Origin: CAZQKW01 sp964594075
GTDB lineage: Bacteria > Desulfobacterota > WTBG01 > CAIYCZ01
DNA: 64,000 bases
Direction: 5' to 3'
Assembly (NCBI GenBank): GCA_964594075.1
Contig: CAZQKW010000011.1
Span: 17,143 to 81,142 of the forward strand
Shown piece after piece: positions 16,873-25,188 of the stretch. Below the pieces are notes generated by a model. The model saw only the letters and a program-made list of their open reading frames with translations, was not told the origin of the DNA and did no database searches. Within the stretch, counting starts at the first letter, position 1. Each line of letters starts with the position of its first letter. The position numbers and the translations under genes are program-made.

Positions 16873-17835
16873 ACGAACACCCTTGTTCAAACAGTTACCG
16901 GATCTGTTCATCCGTCACAACTTGGTCGCACGCTTATCCACGAGCATATTTTCGTTGAATACGGCGGACCTTCTCCAGAGGTTTTTCATCCTGGCCCCCT
17001 GCATGATGACATTCTCTGCAGTTGTATTAATTATATTGAAAAGCTCAAGACGTTCAAGGTTTCAACGGTGGTAGATCCTACCACCATTGATCTCGGCCGG
17101 AATGTGCTGCTCATGGCTGAAATTGCTTCCCGGACCGGTTTTGCGATCATCTGCGCAACCGGCATTTACAGCCCTGCTGCCTATGTGCGGGTGCGCGAAC
17201 GATTGGGCGGCGATTCGAATGCTGTTGCCGAACTGTTTATCAGGGAGTTGACCGAAGGCATTGACGATACCGAAATTAAAGCCGGCATTATTAAAGTTGT
17301 TACGGGAGGGACGAAGATAACCACAGCAGAATATGAGCTGCTGCGCGTTGCCGCACGTGCCGCAGTGGAAACCGGTGCACCGATTATCACGCATACAGAA
17401 GGCGTTCGCGGTGATGAGCAGCAGGAAATACTGACGGGCGCCGGCGTGCCAGCCGAGCGCATCGTCATCGGCCATAGCTGTCTGTCACGAAATTTTGACT
17501 ATCATATGCGAATCGTGCAGAACGGCTCTTACCTGGCATTTGACCGCTTTGGCATGCCGGGCATGTCTGACGAAGCGCGTGCGTCATCGCTCGTCAAACT
17601 GATTGATGCTGGATGTGCCTCGCGTCTTATGGTTTCTCACGATTCAGTCTGGTATTGGGTGGACGGTCCGACCATCGGCACCGGAGCCTATAAGAACTGG
17701 GTCCCAACGAACTTTTTTGAACGAATTATCCCACTGCTCAGATATAACGGCGTAACAGATGAACAGATTGAGACGATACTGTGTGAAAACCCGCACCGGT
17801 TTTTTTCAGGCAAAAAAACCCCGCCACTCAGGTAA
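16873..17835 (+). CDS. phosphotriesterase-family metal hydrolase (apparent ACG start codon)
   Basis: The family's N-terminus is plainly encoded from 16873 on: TNTLVQTVTGSVHPSQLGRTLIHEH, with the metal-binding HEH, continuing in frame through KVSTVVDPTTIDLGRN to the end at 17835 (320 codons, usual family length). There is no ATG, GTG or TTG in this frame between the stop at 16837 and the GTG at 17068. The codon at the natural start position is ACG (16873), six bases after GGAG. Other metal ligands are visible: Lys in AGIIKVV, His in ITHTEG and IGHSC, and Asp in SHDSVWYW. The product is probably a lactonase or esterase-like amidohydrolase; true substrate unknown. Initiation at ACG, a T-to-C change or a sequencing error are all possible. 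From the GTG at 17068 the HEH would be lost. Confidence 0.75.
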   Translation, partial: TNTLVQTVTGSVHPSQLGRTLIHEHIFVEYGGPSPEVFHPGPLHDDILCSCINYIEKLKTFKVSTVVDPTTIDLGRNVLLMAEIASRTGFAIICATGIYSPAAYVRVRERLGGDSNAVAELFIRELTEGIDDTEIKAGIIKVVTGGTKITTAEYELLRVAARAAVETGAPIITHTEGVRGDEQQEILTGAGVPAERIVIGHSCLSRNFDYHMRIVQNGSYLAFDRFGMPGMSDEARASSLVKLIDAGCASRLMVSHDSVWYWVDGPTIGTGAYKNWVPTNFFERIIPLLRYNGVTDEQIETILCENPHRFFSGKKTPPLR

Positions 17836-17929
17836 AAGCACACACCCTACCATACGCTGCACCTGCGGCAGCTATGCCCAGCCCTTTCCCGAAAAGTTCT
17901 TTTGCCAGGCTGTAGATTCATGTTGCTTC

Positions 17930-19258
17930 TTAATAAGCGGGAAATCCCAGCCGGGTGGCGGGCTTCATGGCGGCGATGGCCCGTTCGGGAGTGAAGGTTG
18001 CAAGCTTTTCTGCCAGGGTCGGGCGTTCTTTCTTTATTCGTTCAAGATGCGGTTGAATGCCCCGCATAATGTGGCCGTAAAGATTAAACGGATTCAGCGA
18101 CCAGAAGAGCTTTTGGGTGATTATGTTGTGCAGGTAATTAAGTTCATCTTCAGTAAAGATGCGGAAAAAGACCGGGTAACAGAGAAAGTCTTTGTAATCA
18201 TGCGTCTCCGGCCAGTTTCTTTTCCACCACGTTATATAATCCAGCACACCGTCCCGATTTGGCTGGCCCGTGTGCAGCGCCTTGCAGACCGCATGTGCCG
18301 CCTTATGGCCGGAGAGCAGTGCGCCGGTGTTTTCTGCTTCGGCAAACCAGCAACTGTCGCCCACAAATAGGATATTGTTTTTAAACGGCTCGGGCGCCGG
18401 ACTCCAGGCGTTTATAACGGCGCAGCGTTTGTGTGTTACTTCGACATTTTTAAACCATTTGCTGAAGGCGCTTTTATTAATAAAAAAATTAAGTTTTTCA
18501 TCGCCTGCAATATAGAGCCAGTATTCATCATTCCGGTAAACGCTGGGCAGCATACAAAAGTGCACAGCTCCCAGATTGCCTTCATGATCAAATGCGTTGC
18601 CCATGCAGATCATCTCGGAGCGGTCAAAGTGAACCCCGGTTATATAGTAGCTTACCGAGCCGGAAGTGAACAGAAAAACCCGGTCGCGGTTGAGGCCGGT
18701 TATGCGCGCCACGCGCGAATTGATTCCGTCTGCGGCGATACAGAACGTGCCGACAAGTTTTTCGCCGCTGCTCGTTATGACTTCCACGCCGCCTGCGGTG
18801 TTTCGCACGTCAATGACATTGCGCTCAAGCAAAAACGCCACGCCTGCCTTCAGCCCTTCTTCATACAAACCGTTGAGCAGGGCTTCTTTGTCAAAAACGA
18901 CAGCCGCAATGCCTGCGCCTGAAGCATTTTTCTCGTAATCGCCGATTTCAATCCGGTCTTCTGCATTCGGCGCAATAAAATGCGTCGCATAAAATTCACG
19001 ATAGCCGCCCGAATAGGTAACAGAAAAATTATTAACCGGGAAAACCCATTTCTGCTTTTCTCGTGAAAAATACATGCGTTCATTATAAAAAGAATCCATA
19101 TTCATAAGAAACATCTGGGCGCAGGCCCGATATACCCTGGCCGGATGCGATTTTCGTTCCAGCAACGCGACTTTCAATCCATTTTCCGCTGCGGTCTTTG
19201 CAGCTTCCAGTCCAGAAGTTCCTCCCCCTACTACGACAAGGTCATATTGTTTCGCCAT
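17930..19258 (-). CDS. FAD-dependent oxidoreductase, geranylgeranyl-reductase/FixC-like, copy 1
   Basis: A 442-residue flavoprotein. It starts with a dinucleotide-binding fold (YDLVVVGGGTSGLEAAKTAAENGLKVALLERK), has CIAADGINSRVAR in the middle and the second FAD motif ILFVGDSCWFAEAENTGALLSGHKAA, as in the geranylgeranyl reductase and FixC group. It may reduce isoprenoid chains or act in quinone or ETF redox chemistry; the sequence alone does not decide. The next upstream gene is a paralogue of about the same length and very high similarity. Two convergent genes meet here, 94 bases after the phosphotriesterase-type gene. Confidence 0.75.
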   Translation of the reverse strand: MAKQYDLVVVGGGTSGLEAAKTAAENGLKVALLERKSHPARVYRACAQMFLMNMDSFYNERMYFSREKQKWVFPVNNFSVTYSGGYREFYATHFIAPNAEDRIEIGDYEKNASGAGIAAVVFDKEALLNGLYEEGLKAGVAFLLERNVIDVRNTAGGVEVITSSGEKLVGTFCIAADGINSRVARITGLNRDRVFLFTSGSVSYYITGVHFDRSEMICMGNAFDHEGNLGAVHFCMLPSVYRNDEYWLYIAGDEKLNFFINKSAFSKWFKNVEVTHKRCAVINAWSPAPEPFKNNILFVGDSCWFAEAENTGALLSGHKAAHAVCKALHTGQPNRDGVLDYITWWKRNWPETHDYKDFLCYPVFFRIFTEDELNYLHNIITQKLFWSLNPFNLYGHIMRGIQPHLERIKKERPTLAEKLATFTPERAIAAMKPATRLGFPAY

Positions 19259-19320
19259 ACGGTAACCCTTTTAAATATGTTATCTCTGCCATTGCGTATT
19301 TGGTACCTGTTTGCTCTTTA

Positions 19321-20646
19321 TCAATAATTTGGATAGCCGGCACGGGTAGCTGGTTTCAACATGGTGATGGCCATCTCGGGCTTGAACAGTGCAATCTTTT
19401 GGGCCAGCGCCGGGCGCTCCTGCTTAATTTTTTCCATATGCGGCTGGATCCCGATCATAACCCGTTCGTACAGTTTAAACGGATTCATGGTCCATGGCAG
19501 TTTCTGCGTGACGATCCGGTGCAGATAGTTGTGCTCTTCTTCGTTAAACAAGCGATTAAAGACCGGGTAACACAGAAATTCCTTATAATCATGCGTTTCT
19601 GCCCAGTTGCGCTGCCACCAGGTAATATAGTCCATAATCCCCTCTCGATCCGGCTTGCCGCTGTGCAGGGCGTTGCACACGGCATGAGCCGCTTTGTGCC
19701 CTGACAACAGCGCGCCCGTGTTTTCGGCTTCTGCAAACCAACAGCTATCGCCCACAAAAACCACATTATCTTTGAAGGGTTCTTTTGCCGGACTCCAGTT
19801 ATTGATGACCGCACATCTCTTGTGTGTTACCTGAACATTATGAAACCATTTCTTGAAAGGGCTGCTCTGCGTAAAAAACTCAAACCGCTCCTGATTGGGA
19901 ATATACAACCAGTACTCGTCCTCCCGGTAAACGCTGGGCAGCATGGAGAACGGGAAGGTGCCGCGTCCGCCGGGTTCCGGACAGAGACCGAGAAAAATAG
20001 CTTCAGAGCGATCAAATTTGACGCCCGTTATATAATAGCTGATCGCTCTGCCGGTATTGCAGAACACCCGGTCGCGATTTAATCCCAAAACCCGCGCCAG
20101 TCGCGAGTTAGCGCCATCGGCAGCTATGCAGAAAGTGCCGACAAACCGCTCGCCCGTGCTGGTCAGAATTTCTACCCCCTGGGCACACGTACGGGCATTA
20201 ATCACATTGCGCTCAAGATAGTAGCGAACGCCGGCTTTTTTGCCTTCCTCGAATAGCCCGCCTAATAATGCGCCTTTGTCAAACACAACTGCGGGGATGC
20301 CCTGTCCCGCTGCATTTTTCTCATAATCGCCTATCTCAATCCGGTCTTCGGCATTGGGAGCAATAAAATGACAGCCGTAAAATTCGCGATACGTGCCGGC
20401 ATAGTTCACCGAAAAGTTATTAACCGGGAAAATCCACTTTTTGGTGTCGCGGCAAAAATACATGCGTTCATTGTAAAAGGAATCCATGTTCATCAAAAAC
20501 ATCTGGGCACAGGAACGCTGGATGATTGCCGGATTGGTTTTGCGTTCAAGCACTGCCACCGCAAGACCATTTTCCGCTGCGGTTTTTGCCGCCTCAAGTC
20601 CGGATGTTCCGCCGCCCACCACTATCAGATCATATTTTTTTGCCAT
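19321..20646 (-). CDS. FAD-dependent oxidoreductase, geranylgeranyl-reductase/FixC-like, copy 2
   Basis: A 441-residue paralogue of the downstream gene. The first 60 residues differ at only a few places (MAKKYDLIVVGGGTSGLEAA), the Trp/Tyr-rich block YITWWQRNWAETHDYKEFLCYPVF is shared, and the FAD motif VVFVGDSCWFAEAENTGALLSGHKAA is nearly identical. It is 62 bases before copy 1 on the same strand. Differences concentrate in the substrate region (about residues 215-245: RGTFPFSMLPS against LGAVHFCMLPS), so the two could act on related but different substrates. Confidence 0.75.
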   Translation of the reverse strand: MAKKYDLIVVGGGTSGLEAAKTAAENGLAVAVLERKTNPAIIQRSCAQMFLMNMDSFYNERMYFCRDTKKWIFPVNNFSVNYAGTYREFYGCHFIAPNAEDRIEIGDYEKNAAGQGIPAVVFDKGALLGGLFEEGKKAGVRYYLERNVINARTCAQGVEILTSTGERFVGTFCIAADGANSRLARVLGLNRDRVFCNTGRAISYYITGVKFDRSEAIFLGLCPEPGGRGTFPFSMLPSVYREDEYWLYIPNQERFEFFTQSSPFKKWFHNVQVTHKRCAVINNWSPAKEPFKDNVVFVGDSCWFAEAENTGALLSGHKAAHAVCNALHSGKPDREGIMDYITWWQRNWAETHDYKEFLCYPVFNRLFNEEEHNYLHRIVTQKLPWTMNPFKLYERVMIGIQPHMEKIKQERPALAQKIALFKPEMAITMLKPATRAGYPNY

Positions 20647-20760
20647 TGTGTAATCCTCACCTTCTGTTCTGTGAATCTTTGATGTGCAATAGCGAAGGCA
20701 GGCGAATATGCTCTGCCACCCATTGTGTGCTTTCTGCTGCCAGTCTGAGGTCTTGGCGCT

Positions 20761-21645
20761 CTATTGCTTCTTTCTATCAAACAGTTTCTCAATCTTCCAG
20801 CGTATTTTTCGGGCGCTCACTGAAAGCTTCACGCGCATATAATCTTTTCGCAGCCGTTTCATCAGTTGTTTATTATCCCCCCAGTAGGCGCGCAGAAAAA
20901 AGAGCTGGTCGCGTTCGGTCACAGCGAGCCCCTGCTCCCTGAGTTTCATCATCGAACGGCAAAAACGCAATACGTTTCTACTGCGTTCAGTGTGGTTCAG
21001 CTGCTTCTTATGCCGGGATTTATCCCAATCCAGGATATACACCCGGTCATCATGGTGCGTATCTATAAGGATATTTTTCAGATTGAGATCGCCGTGAAAA
21101 AAACCCCGGTCATGCATTAAACGAATTGCCTGTGCCACCTTTGCCAGCAGTATTCGTTTTCTGCAAAACCCTTCCCTCCCCGCGCTCATGGCGACCGCCG
21201 CAAAAACCGCAGGTAAATGTGCTGCGGACGGCAGTTCACTGCTGATAAGATATGCCTTATAAAAAGGACCAGCAACGCGTTCGGTTACTGCAGCCAGTAT
21301 CGGGGCTGTAGGAATTCCGCTATTGAACGCATCGGTTGCTACGCGCAGCTCTTTGAAAAGCCGTCGTTCGCCCCAGTAAACATCTGGGATGAAAAATCTA
21401 AGCAGCCCGCCCCTGCGGCACTTTCTGATCACCATTTTTTCCTGATTGCGCGCCTGAATGGGAATTACCGGTGTAACGCCTCTCCCCAAAAGTGCCCTGT
21501 GATTGCTCTGGCAGCCCTGCATCAGTTTTTCGGGATTTTCAATACCCTGTTGCAGCAGGTCATTGCAATATGTTTCCCTGATAGCAATAGTAGTGGTGCC
21601 GCGGTGAATGACCAAAAAACCTTGAGGACAAACTGTGTGTTTCAT
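20761..21645 (-). CDS. lipopolysaccharide (Kdo/WaaP-type) kinase-family protein
   Basis: About 294 residues from ATG 21645 (MKHTVCPQGFLVIHRG); an ATG at 21726 would add 27 residues with no family likeness. It has a protein-kinase-like fold with catalytic loop HGDLNLKNILID (H-x-D-x4-N) and metal motif ILDWDKS. The N-terminal lobe includes ELRVATDAFNSGIPTAPILAA and the pattern of 3-deoxy-manno-octulosonic acid kinases, which phosphorylate LPS inner core sugars. It would act at the cytoplasmic face of the inner membrane. It precedes the two FAD reductases on the same strand, 114 bases away, but a functional link is not evident. Confidence 0.7.
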   Translation of the reverse strand: MKHTVCPQGFLVIHRGTTTIAIRETYCNDLLQQGIENPEKLMQGCQSNHRALLGRGVTPVIPIQARNQEKMVIRKCRRGGLLRFFIPDVYWGERRLFKELRVATDAFNSGIPTAPILAAVTERVAGPFYKAYLISSELPSAAHLPAVFAAVAMSAGREGFCRKRILLAKVAQAIRLMHDRGFFHGDLNLKNILIDTHHDDRVYILDWDKSRHKKQLNHTERSRNVLRFCRSMMKLREQGLAVTERDQLFFLRAYWGDNKQLMKRLRKDYMRVKLSVSARKIRWKIEKLFDRKKQ

Positions 21646-21992
21646 CTGTGTATCTGAGTTAATGGTTAATAAACCGAACCGCGATACAGCAGGCACGTAA
21701 CATTGTATGATAAAATCCTGAGACATGATTTGTCAAACAGTAAAATTACTACAGGGGGTTCCTCTAATTTTTTTGCCGTGCTCTTAATGCACATGAGGGT
21801 TTGGCCCACAAAGATATTCTCGTTGACTTACTCACGACGCCGCTTCTTTTTTTCTTCTTTTCCCCTGCTGTCATGCTGTTTGTCTGATTCTTAAAGAGAA
21901 TTTTTGGGAAAACTCGTGTTAATAATTAATAGACCCCGGCGTATTACAGCCGGGGCCTATGGTGTTACCTGTGATCACGCGTAATCTCCGCA
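21646..21992. other. intergenic stretch before the Kdo-kinase-like gene
   Basis: No gene was found. It holds the terminator-like hairpin at 21931-21958 of the upstream membrane-protein operon and presumably the promoter of the kinase-like gene. T-rich runs (near 21770 and 21850) are seen, with no clear regulatory motif. Confidence 0.45.
21931..21958 (-). terminator. intrinsic terminator of the membrane protein/polyferredoxin operon
   Basis: The minus strand reads AGGCCCCGGC, an 8-base loop, GCCGGGGTCT, a 10-bp stem with one G-T pair, then ATTAATTATTAA. The U-tract is short and broken, so efficiency may be low. It lies about 35 bases after the stop codon at 21993. Confidence 0.6.
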
Positions 21993-22811
21993 TCACCGTT
22001 TTGTCTGAACGTCGTTCGGGGTCTCAACCGGCATCGGGGTAAACACCGCTTCCTGGTCGGGAGTGCCAGTGTGCGGTGCGGTGCGCGCATCTTCGATATA
22101 TCTGTCAAAGAACCCTTTCTCCTTTTTATCCTTGATCCACCGAATTCTGCCAAAAGAAGGAACGTGACCCGGGCATTTCTGCACACAGTGCATGCACAAA
22201 ATGCAATGCGTGGGAGCGCTGCGGCGGCCCAGGTTAACCACGTCTCGTTCACCATGTATGTGCATAGGGCATACCTGCGCCCATACGCATCCGTTCTTGC
22301 AGTGTATGCATTTATCCGGGTCTGCCTTAATCCCCCAGGTTCTAATTCTCCCATAAACCATTGACCCGGTGCCCAGCGGGCAGATATAGCGACACCAGTG
22401 GCGGGGAATAATAAACAGGCCGATGCCGACTGCAACAATGTCAAAGATATGCACGTACCATATGTAAAAATCAAGGTCCCAGAAAATTTCAAAGGTTCCA
22501 AAAAAGATAAAAAAACCATACACCCAGTACCAGCTATGCATCCATTTGGGCAATTGCATGCGTTTCCATTTCAATTTATTGGTCACAAATTCAATAACCG
22601 CTGAATACATGCAGTACCAGCCGCACCCCCATCTGCCAAAGATGGCAGGCAGCAGGATCAAAACGATCCCGAACCAGGCCCACCAGTAAAGCCAAAGCCC
22701 ATTTGGCATGCCTTTGAAATAGCGATAATAGAGGTACAGGTAAATAAGCAGCGTGAGAAACAGGGTAAGAGAACGCCAACGTTGCCAGTTAACCTTGTGT
22801 TGGACAATCAT
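21993..22811 (-). CDS. NapH-like membrane polyferredoxin
   Basis: A 272-residue protein with several membrane helices (four or five in residues 10-145), the membrane Cys motifs GCGWYCM and WCRYICPLG of the NapH/NosR group, and two C-terminal ferredoxin clusters (CIHCKNGCVWAQVC and CILCMHCVQKCP). Members pass electrons between the quinone pool and periplasmic or cytoplasmic partners. The ATG overlaps the preceding gene's stop by four bases (ATGA), so both are made together and probably form one complex. The first Cys motif (CGWYC) departs from the usual CxxxCP. Confidence 0.8.
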   Translation of the reverse strand: MIVQHKVNWQRWRSLTLFLTLLIYLYLYYRYFKGMPNGLWLYWWAWFGIVLILLPAIFGRWGCGWYCMYSAVIEFVTNKLKWKRMQLPKWMHSWYWVYGFFIFFGTFEIFWDLDFYIWYVHIFDIVAVGIGLFIIPRHWCRYICPLGTGSMVYGRIRTWGIKADPDKCIHCKNGCVWAQVCPMHIHGERDVVNLGRRSAPTHCILCMHCVQKCPGHVPSFGRIRWIKDKKEKGFFDRYIEDARTAPHTGTPDQEAVFTPMPVETPNDVQTKR

Positions 22812-24067
22812 GCGGCACCTCCTTCCTCGCCTGCGGCAATGAAACGAATCAGTCTTACTATTTCAGGATCCATGTCTTCGAAGGTTAGCCATTTCTTTTC
22901 ATCCCACTTGATGAGCGTTTGCGCCTCCTCTGCCGTCAAATTTATATGCTTTTTCTTCTTAAACTCTTCCTCAATCATGCTGCGGACGATATCTGCATAT
23001 GTCCACTTTTTCTCCTTGGTCTCTGCTAAATATTTCTGGTAAATAGGGTCAACCAGCTTGGTATTCTTGGTAATAATAATTTTTCCCTCTTCTTGCAGGG
23101 CCTCCATGCGATCAATGGTCTGGCCGACTGATTCATAATGGCCGCCCAGAATCATGAGTTCATTTTCAATGTTTATTCTGTCCCGCTGTCTAAAGTTGAA
23201 CTCATAATAAAATGCAGCCACTATAACACAGGCCCACCCGGCAATCTTGCCCCCATACGTGTCAACAAAGCGCTGTTTGCCCATGCCTTCAAGGATTTTT
23301 TTGCCGCTCAAAAGAAGCGCCCAGACAACAATCACTATCAGTGCCATATAGCCTGTTATTTCCGCCACGGTAAAACGCGGATTGCTACTCCAGATGCCCG
23401 ATATGACGTAGGTGCAATAAAAAATCCAGGGAAGATTCAGCAGGTAACCCTGCCACCGTTTTAGTTTGAACAAGTACCGGTGCAGACCATACATCAACGC
23501 AATTGACCACATGAAGAATATGAGGCCGGTCATGATGTAGGTGCGCCAATATGCCTCTATCGTCTGGACTGGCGGAACCAGGGACTTATCGCCGGGAAAT
23601 CCCAAGTGGATAATTTGCGGCGTAATCACCCACACTGCCTCGCCAGATGCGGAATACCACCACGTCTTGTAAGGGATCATGGCTATTCCAGTAGCCATCA
23701 CCACTTTCCAAAAACTTGGTCGTTCACGGTTAAAAATCGTAATAAGGATGTAATTGAGCATTACGAAGCCCAAGATAACGGGCACCTGATACATGAAGGC
23801 AGTGAACCACAAAGCAAAAATGTCAGATGTTACTCCCTCAGGTCCCGGTATCCACCTAAAATAGGGTTCCAGCGTTTCGCTCATGTGGATTCCCCAATTT
23901 TGAATCGGCTGCATAATGGTCATGGGGAAATACTCATAGCACTCTGCCATGCCTCTGATGGTAAGGACGACCACTGACAGAGATTCCCAGAAAACCCGGG
24001 TCTGATAAATTTTTAGCCCTCGATTTTCTCTCTGGAGTTCGTCGCTAAAATCATTGAACCAACCCAT
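22808..24067 (-). CDS. multi-pass membrane protein of unknown family, partner of the NapH-like polyferredoxin
   Basis: I do not recognise the family. The start at 24067 (MGWFNDFSDELQRENRG) has GGGAGG six bases upstream; the open frame extends to 24238 without support. The 419-residue product has about seven hydrophobic segments in residues 20-320 and a charged, soluble C-terminal third (INLTAEEAQTLIKWDEKKWLTFEDMDPEIVRLI). No haem-binding, Cys-rich or quinone signature is obvious, although several His and Trp residues lie in membrane segments. It overlaps the polyferredoxin by four bases, which makes it the likely membrane anchor or catalytic partner of that protein. Confidence 0.7.
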   Translation of the reverse strand: MGWFNDFSDELQRENRGLKIYQTRVFWESLSVVVLTIRGMAECYEYFPMTIMQPIQNWGIHMSETLEPYFRWIPGPEGVTSDIFALWFTAFMYQVPVILGFVMLNYILITIFNRERPSFWKVVMATGIAMIPYKTWWYSASGEAVWVITPQIIHLGFPGDKSLVPPVQTIEAYWRTYIMTGLIFFMWSIALMYGLHRYLFKLKRWQGYLLNLPWIFYCTYVISGIWSSNPRFTVAEITGYMALIVIVVWALLLSGKKILEGMGKQRFVDTYGGKIAGWACVIVAAFYYEFNFRQRDRINIENELMILGGHYESVGQTIDRMEALQEEGKIIITKNTKLVDPIYQKYLAETKEKKWTYADIVRSMIEEEFKKKKHINLTAEEAQTLIKWDEKKWLTFEDMDPEIVRLIRFIAAGEEGGAA

Positions 24068-24153
24068 ATAATACCTCCCGTTTATTAAGCTTAAAGGTAA
24101 GACATGAAAATAAGGTGGCAAGAAGATGAAATAAGCGGAGTGCTGGAGAAATT

Positions 24154-24459
24154 TTATAGAAGCAGATTGACGGTTGTGACTATAGTGAGATTTATAGGGG
24201 AGAAAATTACACCGCCAGCCGGTTGTGATATCGGACAAGGCGCGGGTGTAAAAAGCGGTGCGTGACTGTTTAAAAAGACTGCAATTGGTTCTGTCTGAAA
24301 TTCATTTTTTAGCAGTTTTTTAGTCTTTCTAAAGTCATTCTGGTTAATCAGTACCCTACCGCCGTGGGCCGAACTCAGTATTTCTGCGTAGGGACAGAGC
24401 ATGAGATAGACAAATGCAAATAGCAGGAGCAGACCCAGGACGCGTTGATAGCTTTTCAC
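24154..24459 (-). CDS. small membrane-anchored or secreted protein (unknown)
   Basis: A 101-residue protein that starts with GTG at 24459, overlapping the stop codon of the regulator by four bases (GTGA). One hydrophobic N-terminal segment (VLGLLLLFAFVYLMLCPYAEILSS) suggests a signal anchor; the rest has no known motif. Translational coupling to the regulator and position before the membrane operon support a real gene. Function unknown. Confidence 0.5.
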   Translation of the reverse strand: MKSYQRVLGLLLLFAFVYLMLCPYAEILSSAHGGRVLINQNDFRKTKKLLKNEFQTEPIAVFLNSHAPLFTPAPCPISQPAGGVIFSPINLTIVTTVNLLL

Positions 24460-24833
24460 GGTTGTTGTCTCCGATTGGCTCTGCGGAATGTATCCATGAC
24501 GGGAACCAGTAGCCCATACATCTCGTCAAGCAGCTTTCTGCCAAACGGCGTCAAGGAATAATATTTTCTATTTGCCCCCTGAGAAGAAGGCTCGGAATGA
24601 CTTTTAAGCAATCCGTCTCTTTCCAGTGCGCGAAGTTTTTTATACAGGTTGTTCCGGTCAATGTCAAAGAGGCCGTTGGTAATTCTGAGGACCTCGGCCT
24701 TGATTTCATAGGCGTACTGGGATTTCTGACTAATAAGGGCTAACGTCGCGAACTGAAGGAACCCCCTTTTTAAGTCAAAAATTAACTGGTCCATATGCCG
24801 CTTGATAACGCGTTGTTTGTCTATATCATTCAT
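24456..24833 (-). CDS. PadR-family winged-helix transcriptional regulator
   Basis: Start taken at ATG 24833 (MNDIDKQRVIKRH); a longer frame to 24974 crosses the promoter area. The 125-residue product has the PadR pattern: GFLQFATLALISQKSQYAYEIKAEVLRITNGLFDIDRNNLYKKLRALERDGLLKSHSE, then a beta wing (RKYYSLTPFGRKLLDEM) and a C-terminal helix. Ligand unknown. It is upstream of and on the same strand as the small protein and the membrane-protein/polyferredoxin pair, which it may control. A candidate operator lies upstream (24884-24904). Confidence 0.8.
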   Translation of the reverse strand: MNDIDKQRVIKRHMDQLIFDLKRGFLQFATLALISQKSQYAYEIKAEVLRITNGLFDIDRNNLYKKLRALERDGLLKSHSEPSSQGANRKYYSLTPFGRKLLDEMYGLLVPVMDTFRRANRRQQP

Positions 24834-25188
24834 ATACTGCAAACAATTAAAAGAAAAGTTACCCCAGAAAATAGTTCTTTTAGATGTATTCTTTAAGACT
24901 ACATATATATAGTGCAACCTGTGCCCTTTGTCAAGAAAAAATAATGTCTGGTGTCTGAGCGTTTCCCTAAACATTTCATAGGTGGGATGAAGAAGCGTCT
25001 GAGGGTTTCATTTGCCTTTTTTTACCTCTTCTTTGGTATTCTTGAGTGGGTTACCTGAACGCCATGGATAAATTTTTTGGGAAACCGCATAAAAATTATG
25101 AAGGATCCAAATATGACACTACCATCTGCTAAAACTTTATGCTATATAACGTGGCAATTTGCCTTAAATTTAAAAGGAGAGCATGGCT
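24834..25188. other. divergent promoter region between the PadR-type regulator and etfB
   Basis: It carries the promoters for the minus-strand regulator operon and the plus-strand etf operon. Besides the inverted repeat at 24884-24904, an AGGAG (25175-25179) serves etfB. No other motif was identified. Confidence 0.5.
24884..24904. promoter_or_regulatory. candidate PadR operator
   Basis: ATGTA (24884-24888) and TACAT (24900-24904) form an inverted repeat around 11 bases, 51 bases upstream of the regulator ATG. PadR sites are usually ATGT-N8/10-ACAT, so this fits with a slightly larger spacer. It could also affect the divergent etf genes. Confidence 0.35.

Noticed and set aside
17836..17929. 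26-codon minus-strand stretch (SLAKELFGKGLGIAAAGAAYG...) with protein-like sequence
   Set aside because: It is preceded directly by a stop and lacks a start codon; too short to support a gene or a relic.
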